From assembly GCA_947627825.1 (NCBI GenBank), contig CANQXO010000001.1, positions 1-61,225 of the forward strand: a stretch of 61,225 bases of DNA, read 5' to 3'. Position 1 is the first letter of the stretch, and every line of letters starts with the position of its first letter. The translations under genes and the position numbers were made by a program. Source of the stretch: an uncultured Clostridia bacterium (GTDB lineage Bacteria > Bacillota_A > Clostridia > TANB77 > CAG-508). The notes beneath the pieces are model-generated. The model saw only the letters and a program-made list of their open reading frames with translations. It ran no database searches and was not told the origin of the DNA. Positions 8,918 through 17,672 of this stretch are shown here, piece after piece.

Positions 8918-9772
8918 CTAAACAATTTTATAAAATACTAATATTGTTATCTTTGCGTTTAAAACTTCATTGTCTGCTGTAATTTTAATTTCACAAGATT
9001 TATTTTTAGGTAGTCTTATAACATTATCGTTTTCAAAATCTATAACATCTAAATTAAATAAACTTTCTAATGTTCCATCGGTGTTTTGTTTATTTATGTA
9101 AAAATCATTTTCTCTAGTTCCATATAATAATTTTTCAAATTCATTTATTTCAGTTTTAAATGAAACAGTTTGATATAATTCTCCTTCAATATAAACTTCT
9201 ATTTTAGGATTTATTACATGTCCAAGAAGTTCTATTATTACTGGTGCTTCAGTATGACCATTGTTAATAAAACTCAAATTTCTTGAATCATAATCAGTAA
9301 AACTACTATCCCATCTAAAATCCCAACGAATTTCATCTTTTACAGGCTCTATTGTATAAATTGTTGTGTTTTCTTCATACCATAAGCTTAAACAATCAAA
9401 AGATATATTTTCACTTATTATTCCATTAGGTTGAATTTCACTTTTTGTTATGCTTTTTACTTGTATATCTTTAAAATATTCTTTCTGCGATTCATTAAAT
9501 GGAATTTTATATGAGAACTTTAAATTTTCTGCTTTTTCAATAAAATCAACAAAGTTTTTAAAATTATCATAACTTAAAAAGTTTGCTGTTCCTTCAATAA
9601 TTCCTTGTTCTGTTCTTCTTAATTTATTTATAAATGTATTTCCTAATTGTTCATACTCTGTTTGATATGAATACCCTAAGCCTGTTGGGTTAGTTAATAA
9701 ACAATAATTTTTTATATCCATTAAAGAAAATTCTTGTCCTTTTTCATTTAAAAGTTTAAATTCCCTTACCAT
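8918..9772 (-). CDS. distal tail protein (Dit, Sipho_tail family)
   Basis: 284 aa. The N-terminal region has the ring-forming Dit/Sipho_tail pattern (FKLLNEKGQEFSLMD, then a GLGYSYQTEYEQLGN segment). The C-terminal half is a beta galectin-like region. It connects the tail tube to the hub. Preceded by a strong hairpin terminator that lies between it and the tape-measure gene. Confidence 0.75.
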   Translation of the reverse strand: MVREFKLLNEKGQEFSLMDIKNYCLLTNPTGLGYSYQTEYEQLGNTFINKLRRTEQGIIEGTANFLSYDNFKNFVDFIEKAENLKFSYKIPFNESQKEYFKDIQVKSITKSEIQPNGIISENISFDCLSLWYEENTTIYTIEPVKDEIRWDFRWDSSFTDYDSRNLSFINNGHTEAPVIIELLGHVINPKIEVYIEGELYQTVSFKTEINEFEKLLYGTRENDFYINKQNTDGTLESLFNLDVIDFENDNVIRLPKNKSCEIKITADNEVLNAKITILVFYKIV

Positions 9773-9781
9773 ATTTTCTCC

Positions 9782-9812
9782 CTAAAAAATAAGCACTTAT
9801 AAAGTGCTTATT
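9782..9812 (-). terminator. intrinsic terminator inside the tail operon
   Basis: An 11-bp perfect stem AATAAGCACTT/AAGTGCTTATT (9788-9812, 3-nt loop) is followed on the minus strand by TTTTTTAGG. It lies between the tape-measure and Dit genes, so it should lower expression of the baseplate and lysis genes unless read through. Confidence 0.8.
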
Positions 9813-9839
9813 AAATGTAATTTTCTAATTTGTTATAAT

Positions 9840-12800
9840 TTAATATTCTGAACCAAATTTTTTATTAACATACTCAAAACAATGATCTAATTCCTGATCA
9901 CTTAATTTTTGTACATTAAAAATTATTTGAGGTGTTGTAAAAATTGTTCTTGTGCTATCTATTATGTTTGATTTTAATTTTCCTTGTAAATTATCAAAAT
10001 TACTTAACAATTTTGAATTTTCATTAAATTCAGAGTTAATACCATTTACTAATTTTCTTGCCTCTGATGTTATTGTATTTTTTCTTTTTTGCATAGTTAA
10101 ACTTATAGGTTTTATATAGTTTTCTGTATATTTAGTCATTTTTTTAGAAGGTGAATGTTCATCCCAACCATCTTTTCCTGTAAAACATTTATTAACTGCT
10201 TTTGCTATTCCAGATGCAACACCTAAAATTTTGTCTTTCCAAGAATTATTTTTTAATCCCCTCCACAAACCTTCAAGAATATTTTTGCCATTTTTTTCAG
10301 ATAAATCTCCTCTATTTAATTCATCAATAACTATATTGACATTTTCTATACCAGCATTTTGTAAGAGTTCTCTTTTTTCTTCATCTTCTAAGCCATTTAA
10401 ATATGCTTCTAGTATATCAAGAGCTTTTTGTCTTGCATCTGCTGATTTATCAAATTGTTCTATTGTTTTTCTTCCTAACTCATCAGCTTTTTCTTGCATT
10501 TGTGGTGTACCCGCTGCTATAACTCCTGTTGTTTCCTGTATCTTTTTTTGCATTTCTGGCGACATTTTAGAAAGTTGAATGCTATATATTTCATAACTTT
10601 CAGTTGCTAATTTAGTCCAAGCCTCTTTAACTTCTGGAGATATTTCTTCTATTGTATTTGTTTGAGCTGCTAATGATTCTGCTACTGATGTAAGTCTTTT
10701 TTCTTCTTCCTCAATATACGCTAAAGTTATTTGATTTTGTGTGTCTTTATATCTATCCTTAAGAATCTCTAAATTAGTAGTCGATATATTTATTTCTTCT
10801 TGCAATTGTTTTATAGATGTATTTTTTAGATCAATATAACTTCCACTAATTCTTGTATTTATCTGTTCTATTGATTCTGCTGTTCCTTGAGAATATAATG
10901 CATATGCCTCTTCATATTGTTCTATTGCTGTATATGCATCATTTATATTATTTTTTGCATTTTCATAACTACTTATTTGTTCTTCTAACTTCTTTTTGTC
11001 TTTATTATATTGAATTTCTCTAAGAATTGCTATTCCTGTTGTTAAAGAAAATGTTTCTTTTAAATGATCTTGTTTTTTTTGCTCAAGTTCATCTTTTTTC
11101 TTTGTATATTCTTCTTCTGTCATATTTAAATCTGCTAATGTTTTTTTATATTCTTCTATGTTGTTTATTGCTGTATCATAAGCCTGTTCCTTATTTGATA
11201 AAATAATTTCTGCTCTCTTTTTTTGTATTACTTCATCAATTGAATCTCTTAAATTATTATATTGCGTTATAATGTTTTTATTTAAGCTGTATTCTGTTCC
11301 TAGGGCATTATTTAATTCATTTAGTATAAAATTTACTCTTCCTTCATATCCTTCTTTAACTTTTCCATTTTCATCTACTAACTTAGATAATTCATTTCTT
11401 AATTTTTGAATATTATCTATTTCTGCCAAGTTGCCATCTAGTGTTTTTTGTAGTGTTTCTTGATTTTTTATATATTCATCTCTCTGCTGTATTATTTGTT
11501 CGTTTGTTTCTTTTATTTGTTTTTGTTCTTCAGTTAAATTTGTATTAAGATAAGTAATAAATCCTGCTAACCCTGCTATTTCAATTCCTAGTAGACCTAC
11601 TGGACTTTTTAAAATCTTTAATGAATTAGCCAGGTTATCTACAGATTCAACTCCAGATTTTGTATTACTTCTCAATACTCCAATAGCTTGACTAAATGTT
11701 CCTATAGCTTTTGCTCCGCTTCCTATAGTAGTTCCTAATGTTCCTATTATTTTTATTGCAGGTCCTATACTAGCAACTAATAATCCTGTTTTTGCTATAT
11801 TAACTATTTCTTCTTCACTTAAATCATCAAATTTGTCTACTAGGTTATCTATTTTATCAAGTAATTTATTAAATGTAGGCGTTAATTTATCTCCTGTATT
11901 TGTTGCTACATTTAAAATTTTATTTTTGGTTATTTGTAATCTACTATCTAATGTTTCATATCTTTTATTTGCTTCTTTTGTTAATGCATTGTTCTCTTCC
12001 CAAGATTCTTGTGACATTTCAATAGCATTATTTAATACTCCACTTGCATTTGAAAGAGATAATATTGTGTTAGAAAGTCTTACTTCTTTTAATTCCATAT
12101 CTTCAAGAATTGTTATAGCAGATTTTCCATTTCTTTTTGTATCATTTAGACCTGATATAAATGCACTAAGTGCACTTACTGCATTATCTTCAAATGCTTT
12201 TTTAAAATCTTTTGTTGACATACCAGCAACACTAGCAAAATCTTTTAATTCGCTAGAACCTGTTTCTACAGCTACTTGAATCTTCTTTAAAAGCTTACTC
12301 ATTGCAGAACCACCTGCTTCAGCTTCAATTCCAACAGATGACATAGCTGTTGCTAATGCTAATATTTCAGGTTGTGACAAACCCGCTAGTTCTCCAGTTG
12401 CTGCCAATCTTGTTGACATTGATACTATATCCGCTTCTGTTGTTGCAAAATTATTGCCTAAAGCAACAATAGTTGAACCTAATTTTGAATAGTCTTTTGA
12501 ACTCATCTTTGTAACATTTGCAAACTTTGCAAGAGCTGATGCTGCTTCATCCGCTGTTAAATTTGTTGAGTTTCCTAAATCAATCATAACTTTTGTAAAC
12601 TCTAATATGTCATCTGTCGCTATTCCTAATTGGCCTGCTGCTTCTGCTACAGATGCTATTTCAGTTGTGCTTGATGGTATTTCTTCAGATAAGTCTTTAA
12701 TTCCTTGCCTTATTTTTTTTAACTGTTCTGTAGTACCATCAACTGTTTTTTCTACTCCTGTAAAAGCTGTTTCAAAGTCCTTAGCTGCGTTTATAAATCC

Positions 12801-13283
12801 TGTTGCTAATGCTGCCAAAGGTAATGTAAGTCTAGTTGTGATCGTTGTTCCAAGTTTATCTACTTTATTAGATATGTTACTTACCTTGTTTCCAAATTCC
12901 TCAATACTTCTTCCAGCTGTTGTCCACTTTGAAGCTTCTAATTTTAAGCTATTTAATTTATTTTCCGTATTTATTATTTCTCTTTGTAAATTTCTATAAT
13001 TTTCTTGAGAGATTTTCCCACCACTTGCAATAGTTTCATCTGCGAGTTCTTGAGTTTTTTTCAATTCTTCTAATTTTTTTGTTGTTTGTTCTATATTTTC
13101 TTTTAAAACTTCTTGTTTTTGTGATACTAATTCTGTGTTTGTTGGATCTAATTTTAGCAAAGAGTTAATTCCTTTTAATTCTTTGCTAAGACTAGCTGTA
13201 CTAGAATTAACTTTACTTAAAGCTTTTTGTAAACCACTTGTATCTCCTCCAATTTCAACAATAATTCCTTTTATATTTGCCAT
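9840..13283 (-). CDS. tail tape measure protein
   Basis: At 1147 aa this is the longest phage gene. The N-terminal TP901-type core (VEIGGDTSGLQKALSKVNSS) carries long coiled coils (about 30-130). A central membrane-like or alpha-rich part (about 480-590) is followed by more coiled coil (about 590-900). It sets tail length and threads through the tail tube. By the usual ~0.15 nm per residue this predicts a tail near 170 nm, i.e. a siphovirus. Preceded by GAGGTG and by the two chaperone ORFs. Confidence 0.93.
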   Translation of the reverse strand: MANIKGIIVEIGGDTSGLQKALSKVNSSTASLSKELKGINSLLKLDPTNTELVSQKQEVLKENIEQTTKKLEELKKTQELADETIASGGKISQENYRNLQREIINTENKLNSLKLEASKWTTAGRSIEEFGNKVSNISNKVDKLGTTITTRLTLPLAALATGFINAAKDFETAFTGVEKTVDGTTEQLKKIRQGIKDLSEEIPSSTTEIASVAEAAGQLGIATDDILEFTKVMIDLGNSTNLTADEAASALAKFANVTKMSSKDYSKLGSTIVALGNNFATTEADIVSMSTRLAATGELAGLSQPEILALATAMSSVGIEAEAGGSAMSKLLKKIQVAVETGSSELKDFASVAGMSTKDFKKAFEDNAVSALSAFISGLNDTKRNGKSAITILEDMELKEVRLSNTILSLSNASGVLNNAIEMSQESWEENNALTKEANKRYETLDSRLQITKNKILNVATNTGDKLTPTFNKLLDKIDNLVDKFDDLSEEEIVNIAKTGLLVASIGPAIKIIGTLGTTIGSGAKAIGTFSQAIGVLRSNTKSGVESVDNLANSLKILKSPVGLLGIEIAGLAGFITYLNTNLTEEQKQIKETNEQIIQQRDEYIKNQETLQKTLDGNLAEIDNIQKLRNELSKLVDENGKVKEGYEGRVNFILNELNNALGTEYSLNKNIITQYNNLRDSIDEVIQKKRAEIILSNKEQAYDTAINNIEEYKKTLADLNMTEEEYTKKKDELEQKKQDHLKETFSLTTGIAILREIQYNKDKKKLEEQISSYENAKNNINDAYTAIEQYEEAYALYSQGTAESIEQINTRISGSYIDLKNTSIKQLQEEINISTTNLEILKDRYKDTQNQITLAYIEEEEKRLTSVAESLAAQTNTIEEISPEVKEAWTKLATESYEIYSIQLSKMSPEMQKKIQETTGVIAAGTPQMQEKADELGRKTIEQFDKSADARQKALDILEAYLNGLEDEEKRELLQNAGIENVNIVIDELNRGDLSEKNGKNILEGLWRGLKNNSWKDKILGVASGIAKAVNKCFTGKDGWDEHSPSKKMTKYTENYIKPISLTMQKRKNTITSEARKLVNGINSEFNENSKLLSNFDNLQGKLKSNIIDSTRTIFTTPQIIFNVQKLSDQELDHCFEYVNKKFGSEY

Positions 13284-13330
13284 CTTTCACCTCATAAAAA
13301 AATTGGAGGGTTCCTATTTCCAGGATACCC

Positions 13331-13618
13331 TCACATTAAAAATCTATCTATATCTGCTTGAGTTGCTTTTCTCACAACTTTGATATTTTCTTTTTGTTTC
13401 TTTCCTTTGTTGTTAATGAATGAATATAGAATTTTCATTATATCAACATAAGTAAATTTTTCTAAATATTCATATGGAATATTAGCTCGTAAACACATTG
13501 CCAAAAATTCATACTCTGGATATTCGACAATTTCATCTTTATTATCGTTATTATCTTCTTTTAATATTTCTTCTATTTTTTTCTCCAATTCATTATCAAC
13601 AAAAGCAATCAGCGGCAA
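13331..13618 (-). CDS. tail assembly chaperone, frameshifted C-terminal part (T)
   Basis: A 95-codon ORF overlapping the end of the G ORF by 23 nt in the +1 (or -2) frame. The only available start is a TTG without a clear ribosome site, so it is most likely translated as a G-T fusion. The sequence (EFLAMCLRANIPYEYL) is helical, as usual for the T part. The frame is closed upstream by a TAG, which confines the shift to 13596-13614. The run CTTTTG (13601-13605 on the minus strand) lets tRNA-Phe re-pair after a +1 slip. Confidence 0.7.
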   Translation of the reverse strand: MPLIAFVDNELEKKIEEILKEDNNDNKDEIVEYPEYEFLAMCLRANIPYEYLEKFTYVDIMKILYSFINNKGKKQKENIKVVRKATQADIDRFLM

Positions 13619-13988
13619 ATTCCGCTACCTCAACAATCCATTCTTCATTTGTTTTTAATTTTGGTATTGTTTTTAGCCAATCTTCGTATTCGGGCATATT
13701 AGGATTAGCTGTTAAGATTAAAGAATAAGCTATTCTAGTTGCTGCTTCAACAAATATGTCAATATCATCTATCATTAAACCAGATAAACTTTCAATTATT
13801 GTTTTATCATCTATTTTAGGATTTTCGCTTTTTAATTGAGTTGCCATCAATGTTTGCTTTTCTAAAAATAACTTTAAGATTTTTATGTCTTCTCTTGGTC
13901 CTCTATTAAACAATTTTCTGTATTTTATAGAGGTAAGTGCATTGCATTCTATATCAAATTCCTGCTCACAAATTGTTATTTTTTTCAT
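13596..13988 (-). CDS. tail assembly chaperone (G)
   Basis: A 130-aa helical protein (starts MKKITICEQEFDIECNALTS; ends VEVAEFAADCFC) between the tail tube protein and the tape measure, the standard slot for the G chaperone that coats the tape measure during tail assembly. AGGAGG precedes ATG 13988. It ends TTT TGT TGA, just where the T frame takes over. Confidence 0.78.
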   Translation of the reverse strand: MKKITICEQEFDIECNALTSIKYRKLFNRGPREDIKILKLFLEKQTLMATQLKSENPKIDDKTIIESLSGLMIDDIDIFVEAATRIAYSLILTANPNMPEYEDWLKTIPKLKTNEEWIVEVAEFAADCFC

Positions 13989-14003
13989 AACTTCCTCCTA
14001 ATC

Positions 14004-14585
14004 TTAAACATCTCCTGCTGAATCTTTTTCGTAAACCTTTTCAAAGAATTTTTCATATATTGCTTGATTTGTTTCATTTGGTTCAATAACTGCCTTAATT
14101 GCTTTATCTGTACTTCTAGGTGACATTGTAATAGGAACAGTATCTGTTTGAGGTGTTTTTTCTTCCTCAATTGTTCCCATTTCTGTTGATGGTCTAGTTG
14201 CTGAGCAATCAAAATATACAAATCTTCTTTTCTTTACATCTCCTTCAACTTCTCCCATCAAAGCAAATCTTTCTGTTTTATCATCTGCACTTTCAAACAA
14301 TGCTCCATTTTTATCCTTTTGTTGTCCTAATATTTCTGTAAAGAATTTTTCAACTAACATTGCGACTTCTAAATCTCCAGTATAACCCTGGTTTGAATTT
14401 GCTATATAGTATTTAATATTGTCTGCATAAAATGGAGTTGTTTCTCCTTCTGGTTCTGGAGAAAAAGCCACAGCTCCTGGAACTGGAAAAGGTGTTCCAT
14501 AAGTAATTTTTCCACCTTCTTCAGTTAATTTAGCAATATGAACATTGCTTAATCCAAATTTTACTTTATTTTCTTTATCAGCCAT
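14004..14585 (-). CDS. major tail (tube) protein, phi13-like
   Basis: 193 aa. The start (KVKFGLSNVHIAKLTEEGG, then PVPGAVAFSPEPEGE) and the pattern of a tube beta-sandwich match phi13/TP901-type major tail proteins. Preceded by AAAGGA. Position between the tail terminator genes and the chaperones agrees. Confidence 0.85.
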   Translation of the reverse strand: MADKENKVKFGLSNVHIAKLTEEGGKITYGTPFPVPGAVAFSPEPEGETTPFYADNIKYYIANSNQGYTGDLEVAMLVEKFFTEILGQQKDKNGALFESADDKTERFALMGEVEGDVKKRRFVYFDCSATRPSTEMGTIEEEKTPQTDTVPITMSPRSTDKAIKAVIEPNETNQAIYEKFFEKVYEKDSAGDV

Positions 14586-14603
14586 TTTTTTATTTCCTTT
14601 CTT

Positions 14604-14915
14604 TTATAAATTAAAAAAATAACTTACTTGCCATATTTTATCTTCTGACAAATAAGTTTCATCGCTCTTATTCCAAGCTATATCTTTCAAAATAGTATCT
14701 TCTATTTTATTTTTTTCTTCTAAATTTTTGTTAATGTATGTATAATCTAATTGTATTGGTACATCTTTAGAGTAGACTATATTATCAGCCATAAAATTGT
14801 CTGTGTCTTGACAGATTGCAACTAGATGAGGTGGTTTTACAGGATTTTTAAAATTTCCATATGCATATAAAAATCCTTCTTTTTCACATCTTTCTTTTAA
14901 TTCTTGTAATGTCAA
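14604..14915 (-). CDS. tail terminator / completion protein
   Basis: 103 aa, in the slot between the HK97 gp10-like gene and the tube protein, where tail-terminator proteins lie. It starts at TTG 14915 with AGGAGG 8 bp upstream; this TTG overlaps the TGA stop of the preceding gene (ATTGA), implying coupling. Family assigned by position and size. Confidence 0.6.
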   Translation of the reverse strand: MTLQELKERCEKEGFLYAYGNFKNPVKPPHLVAICQDTDNFMADNIVYSKDVPIQLDYTYINKNLEEKNKIEDTILKDIAWNKSDETYLSEDKIWQVSYFFNL

Positions 14916-15316
14916 TTTTTTGACCTCCTTCTAATTGTAGTAGTAAGAGTTTTTTCATATGATTTGTTATACTTTTTTTCAACTGGTCTAATATGAGGAA
15001 TTTCTTTCGTTCTTCCACCATTAGCAGTAGCGTGTCCAAACTCTAATAAATGTGTTAATTGATAATTAGTTTTATTATGTATTTTAACTACATATCTAGT
15101 TTTATTTTTATTTCCTTTTTGAACTGTCCATCCTTTATGATATGGATTTTCTCTCGTTCCTTTTCCTCTAGGAGATTTTTCTATTAACTCTTGAGTTGCT
15201 TCTTTTGCAATTTCGTTAGAAACATTTTTTACATCTTCAGATATATCATCCGCATAACTTTCTAAATATTTCTTTAATTCTTTTTGCAAATCTTCTGCTT
15301 TTATACTATTTGACAT
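14912..15316 (-). CDS. HK97 gp10-like head-tail protein
   Basis: A 134-aa basic protein with helical N-terminus, a SPRGKGTRENPYHKGW block, LLEFGHATANGG, then IRPVEKKY, which is the characteristic layout of the HK97 gp10 family (LxxxEFG followed by P-x-hydrophobic-RPA). Involved in head-tail joining. Its start overlaps the preceding gene by 11 bp. Confidence 0.82.
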   Translation of the reverse strand: MSNSIKAEDLQKELKKYLESYADDISEDVKNVSNEIAKEATQELIEKSPRGKGTRENPYHKGWTVQKGNKNKTRYVVKIHNKTNYQLTHLLEFGHATANGGRTKEIPHIRPVEKKYNKSYEKTLTTTIRRRSKN

Positions 15317-15620
15317 TTTTTATTTTCCTCTCGCAAACAAGAGCTAACTCATCTGCTTCAACTTCTTGTGTTCTTATTATTGAATATACAGTATTCATAT
15401 AAATTAGTTCTTCTTCATCATGATAATTTAGTGGACTTATTATCAATCTTAATGAAGGTTTATATCCTTGTTCATTTCCTTTATAAAATTCATTAGCATA
15501 CACATCTTCTACTCTTATAATTGGAATTTCTGTTTCTGTTTTTTCTTCTTTCGGATTTTGAACTCCAATTTCATTTGAATCAAAAGTCTGTGATAGTAAC
15601 TTGCAACATACATCACGCAT
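15306..15620 (-). CDS. head closure / head-tail joining protein
   Basis: 104 aa from ATG 15620; the reading could begin at a GTG 9 bp earlier, but ATG follows GGTGAT and overlaps the previous stop (ATGCGTGA). Beta-rich, with a YANEFYKGNEQGYKPSLRL segment. In the order connector gp6-like, this gene, gp10-like, it fits the stopper or head-closure slot. Confidence 0.6.
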   Translation of the reverse strand: MRDVCCKLLSQTFDSNEIGVQNPKEEKTETEIPIIRVEDVYANEFYKGNEQGYKPSLRLIISPLNYHDEEELIYMNTVYSIIRTQEVEADELALVCERKIKNVK

Positions 15621-15909
15621 TACTATCACCAGGCTTTCTATACTCAGAACTTAAGCTTAGATTATTACATAAAAGAATATATGTATTTCTTGCTAATTCT
15701 TTTTCTTTAATAGCAACATTACCAAAATTAGCTTTAACAAACATTATGATAGCAGCATTTACTAAATCATCATCTAATTTAGTATTTATATCTTGTCTAT
15801 CTAAATCTTTTATTCCAGCATTTATAAGCATTTTGATTTCTTCATCTTTAAAAGTTGAAGTTTCAATTATGCTTAAACATTGCTTAGCCTTTTTCAATAA
15901 TTCTTCCAT
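15613..15909 (-). CDS. head-tail connector, gp6-like
   Basis: A 98-aa all-helical protein (LLKKAKQCLSIIETSTFKDE; AAIIMFVKANFGN) matching gp6/YqbG-type connectors that sit under the portal. First gene after the capsid block. Confidence 0.72.
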   Translation of the reverse strand: MEELLKKAKQCLSIIETSTFKDEEIKMLINAGIKDLDRQDINTKLDDDLVNAAIIMFVKANFGNVAIKEKELARNTYILLCNNLSLSSEYRKPGDSNA

Positions 15910-15924
15910 ATATTCCTTCTTTCA

Positions 15925-16287
15925 TTAAACAGCTTCTGATTGTTTTAGTTCTAAGTCTTTTAATACTAATGTTCTTTTTTCTTTTCCTTCTTGTGTAATT
16001 TCAAGTGTATTATCTTTGTTGTGAATTTGGAATACTATTAAGCCATCCTTTTCATCAACTGATACTGGTTTCTTTAATTTTGCTCCAGTACCCTTTAACT
16101 CTACTTTTACTGTTCCTTTTGCTTGACCTTTTGCTTCCTCGAAGTAGAGTGGTAAGAAGTTTCCACTATTGTCAGTTTTTGAAAATTCATTCCAATTTTC
16201 AACATATTTTAGTGAACCTTTAACATTGTCACCTTCAATACTTAGGTCTTCAGCTAAATCTTGAACTGTCTTTTCTCCTAGATTCAA
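15925..16287 (-). CDS. capsid-associated domain, probably translated as a -1 fusion to the major capsid protein
   Basis: The region from TTG 16287 encodes 120 aa (LGEKTVQDLAEDLSIEGDNV and onward, beta-rich). There is no ATG and no ribosome site at that TTG. The same frame stays open further upstream (SKLTTKVEIPSNETSLNL) right into the A9 run that ends the capsid gene. A -1 slip on A9, or a 10-A transcript, would fuse capsid ...YGKKK to SKLTTKV. With 8 A the capsid would end GKKK and this gene would start MVKKSKLTT. The domain resembles a head decoration or capsid extension, with no family assigned. Confidence 0.6.
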   Translation of the reverse strand: MNLGEKTVQDLAEDLSIEGDNVKGSLKYVENWNEFSKTDNSGNFLPLYFEEAKGQAKGTVKVELKGTGAKLKKPVSVDEKDGLIVFQIHNKDNTLEITQEGKEKRTLVLKDLELKQSEAV

Positions 16288-16322
16288 TGATGTTTCATTA
16301 CTTGGTATTTCTACCTTTGTTG

Positions 16323-17552
16323 TTAGTTTACTTTTTTTTTACCATAAACAAATGAATTAGGAACTGGTGCACCACCAATAATGGCATATCCTGTGTAATC
16401 ATTTACTCTTGCTCTTCCTATAATATCTTTTGTTACTGATATTTCTTCATTAAAATTCATTTTATAGTTTCTAGCATTACCAATTAAAAAGTCACCATCT
16501 TTTAGAACAGGATCTACCTCAACTCTATATTTTGCGATGTTGTTTATTCCAACTCCATTAACAGGATTATTTATATACATTCCATTATTATCTTTAGCAA
16601 ATGCTATATCTAAGGCCATATCTTCTGCAATATAAACTTTTGCTCCCGATTTTTTCCTTTTTGGAAGCTTAGATAATCCTGTGTGAATTGCTTCTAATAC
16701 AGTTGTTTTTTCATCATACTCTACAGTTATTGCTTCTAATGTCGCACCTTTTAAAGTATTATTTCCGTCACCATAAATAGATTCTGTTGCTAAATCTTCT
16801 CTCATTTCTCTTGAAACTTCTTCAATTATATAACTAATAAAGTCTTCTACAGCCATATTTTCAAGTTTCCAAGTTACTCTTATAGTTTTTGAAAGTTCAT
16901 ATTGTCCAAATATTAGAGTTCCGTATTCATCAGATTCTGCTTTATTTTCTTTTCCTTCTGTTGGATGTTCAACTCCGCTTCCTGATTTTTTATATGGGAA
17001 TGAAATTACACCTCTAATAAATGTTTTAGCAATGTCTTTTAGGAATGGAGATTCTAATTCTATTTCTTTTAATATTTCTAAAGAAACTGTTTCTGGAATA
17101 AATAATCCTCCATTATTTACACCATCAGCATCACCACTAGGTGCTTTAAATTCAGTAGCAGTAGTAGTAAGAGCTTCAGTTAAGGCTCTTTTTTCATCTG
17201 CTGTAAACTCGCTATCAGGTCTGCACATTAGTTTTTTTGCCCAAGCTGAGCGGTATTCCTTTGATTTTAATACATCTTCTCTGCTCATTTTTCTTTCCTC
17301 CTCTGGTTTTTCAATTTCTCTTGCTCCTGTCATATCTTTTTGTCTTTTTTCTAGTCTTTCTGTTGCTCCTTTTAATAAGTTTCTTTCATCTAGTTTTTCT
17401 TCGTTTTGTTCTTTTCTTTCTTCAGAATTAGTTTCACTTTCTTCTAAATCCTCAAGTATTTCAACTTGTTTTCTTAATTCTGCTATTTCCTCTTCTGTTT
17501 TTGCTTCCTTAATCTTTTTTCTTAATTCCTCTTTTTTTTGCTTAATTGTCAT
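16323..17552 (-). CDS. major capsid protein, HK97 fold
   Basis: 409 aa. The N-terminal charged coiled coil (1-100, Lys/Glu-rich) is the delta/scaffold domain removed by the protease encoded upstream. The capsid fold follows, with GLFIPETVSLEILKEIELES at the domain entry and PVNGVGINNIAKYRVEVDP near the end. TAGGAGG precedes ATG 17552. The C-terminus GKKKVN is encoded over a run of nine A. Confidence 0.93.
   Translation of the reverse strand: MTIKQKKEELRKKIKEAKTEEEIAELRKQVEILEDLEESETNSEERKEQNEEKLDERNLLKGATERLEKRQKDMTGAREIEKPEEERKMSREDVLKSKEYRSAWAKKLMCRPDSEFTADEKRALTEALTTTATEFKAPSGDADGVNNGGLFIPETVSLEILKEIELESPFLKDIAKTFIRGVISFPYKKSGSGVEHPTEGKENKAESDEYGTLIFGQYELSKTIRVTWKLENMAVEDFISYIIEEVSREMREDLATESIYGDGNNTLKGATLEAITVEYDEKTTVLEAIHTGLSKLPKRKKSGAKVYIAEDMALDIAFAKDNNGMYINNPVNGVGINNIAKYRVEVDPVLKDGDFLIGNARNYKMNFNEEISVTKDIIGRARVNDYTGYAIIGGAPVPNSFVYGKKKVN
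16332..16340 (-). other. A9 homopolymer at capsid 3' end, candidate slippery site
   Basis: On the minus strand GGT is followed by nine A and then GTAAACTAA. Two tandem AAA codons followed by A allow a -1 re-pairing without mismatch, and nine A can also slip during transcription or sequencing. Either shift joins or reorganises the capsid and the downstream ORF. Confidence 0.5.
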
Positions 17553-17672
17553 TGTTTTTTTCCTCCTATTTTTTTATTTTTTTGTCGGTTCTACCACCGT
17601 TTTTATAAAAACTCTATTCTGCTTCTACCAGCAAAAAAAGAAGTAGTTCTACCACCACTCCTTTTGTCGAGA
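17553..17672 (-). repeat. protease-capsid gap with repeated GGTGGTAGAA
   Basis: The 120-bp spacer carries GTGGTGGTAGAACTAC and CGGTGGTAGAACCGAC plus a related GCTGGTAGAAGC on the minus strand. It also has an AAAAGGAG site that leads only into a 14-codon ORF. No gene is convincing. The capsid ribosome site is at its left end. Confidence 0.5.
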
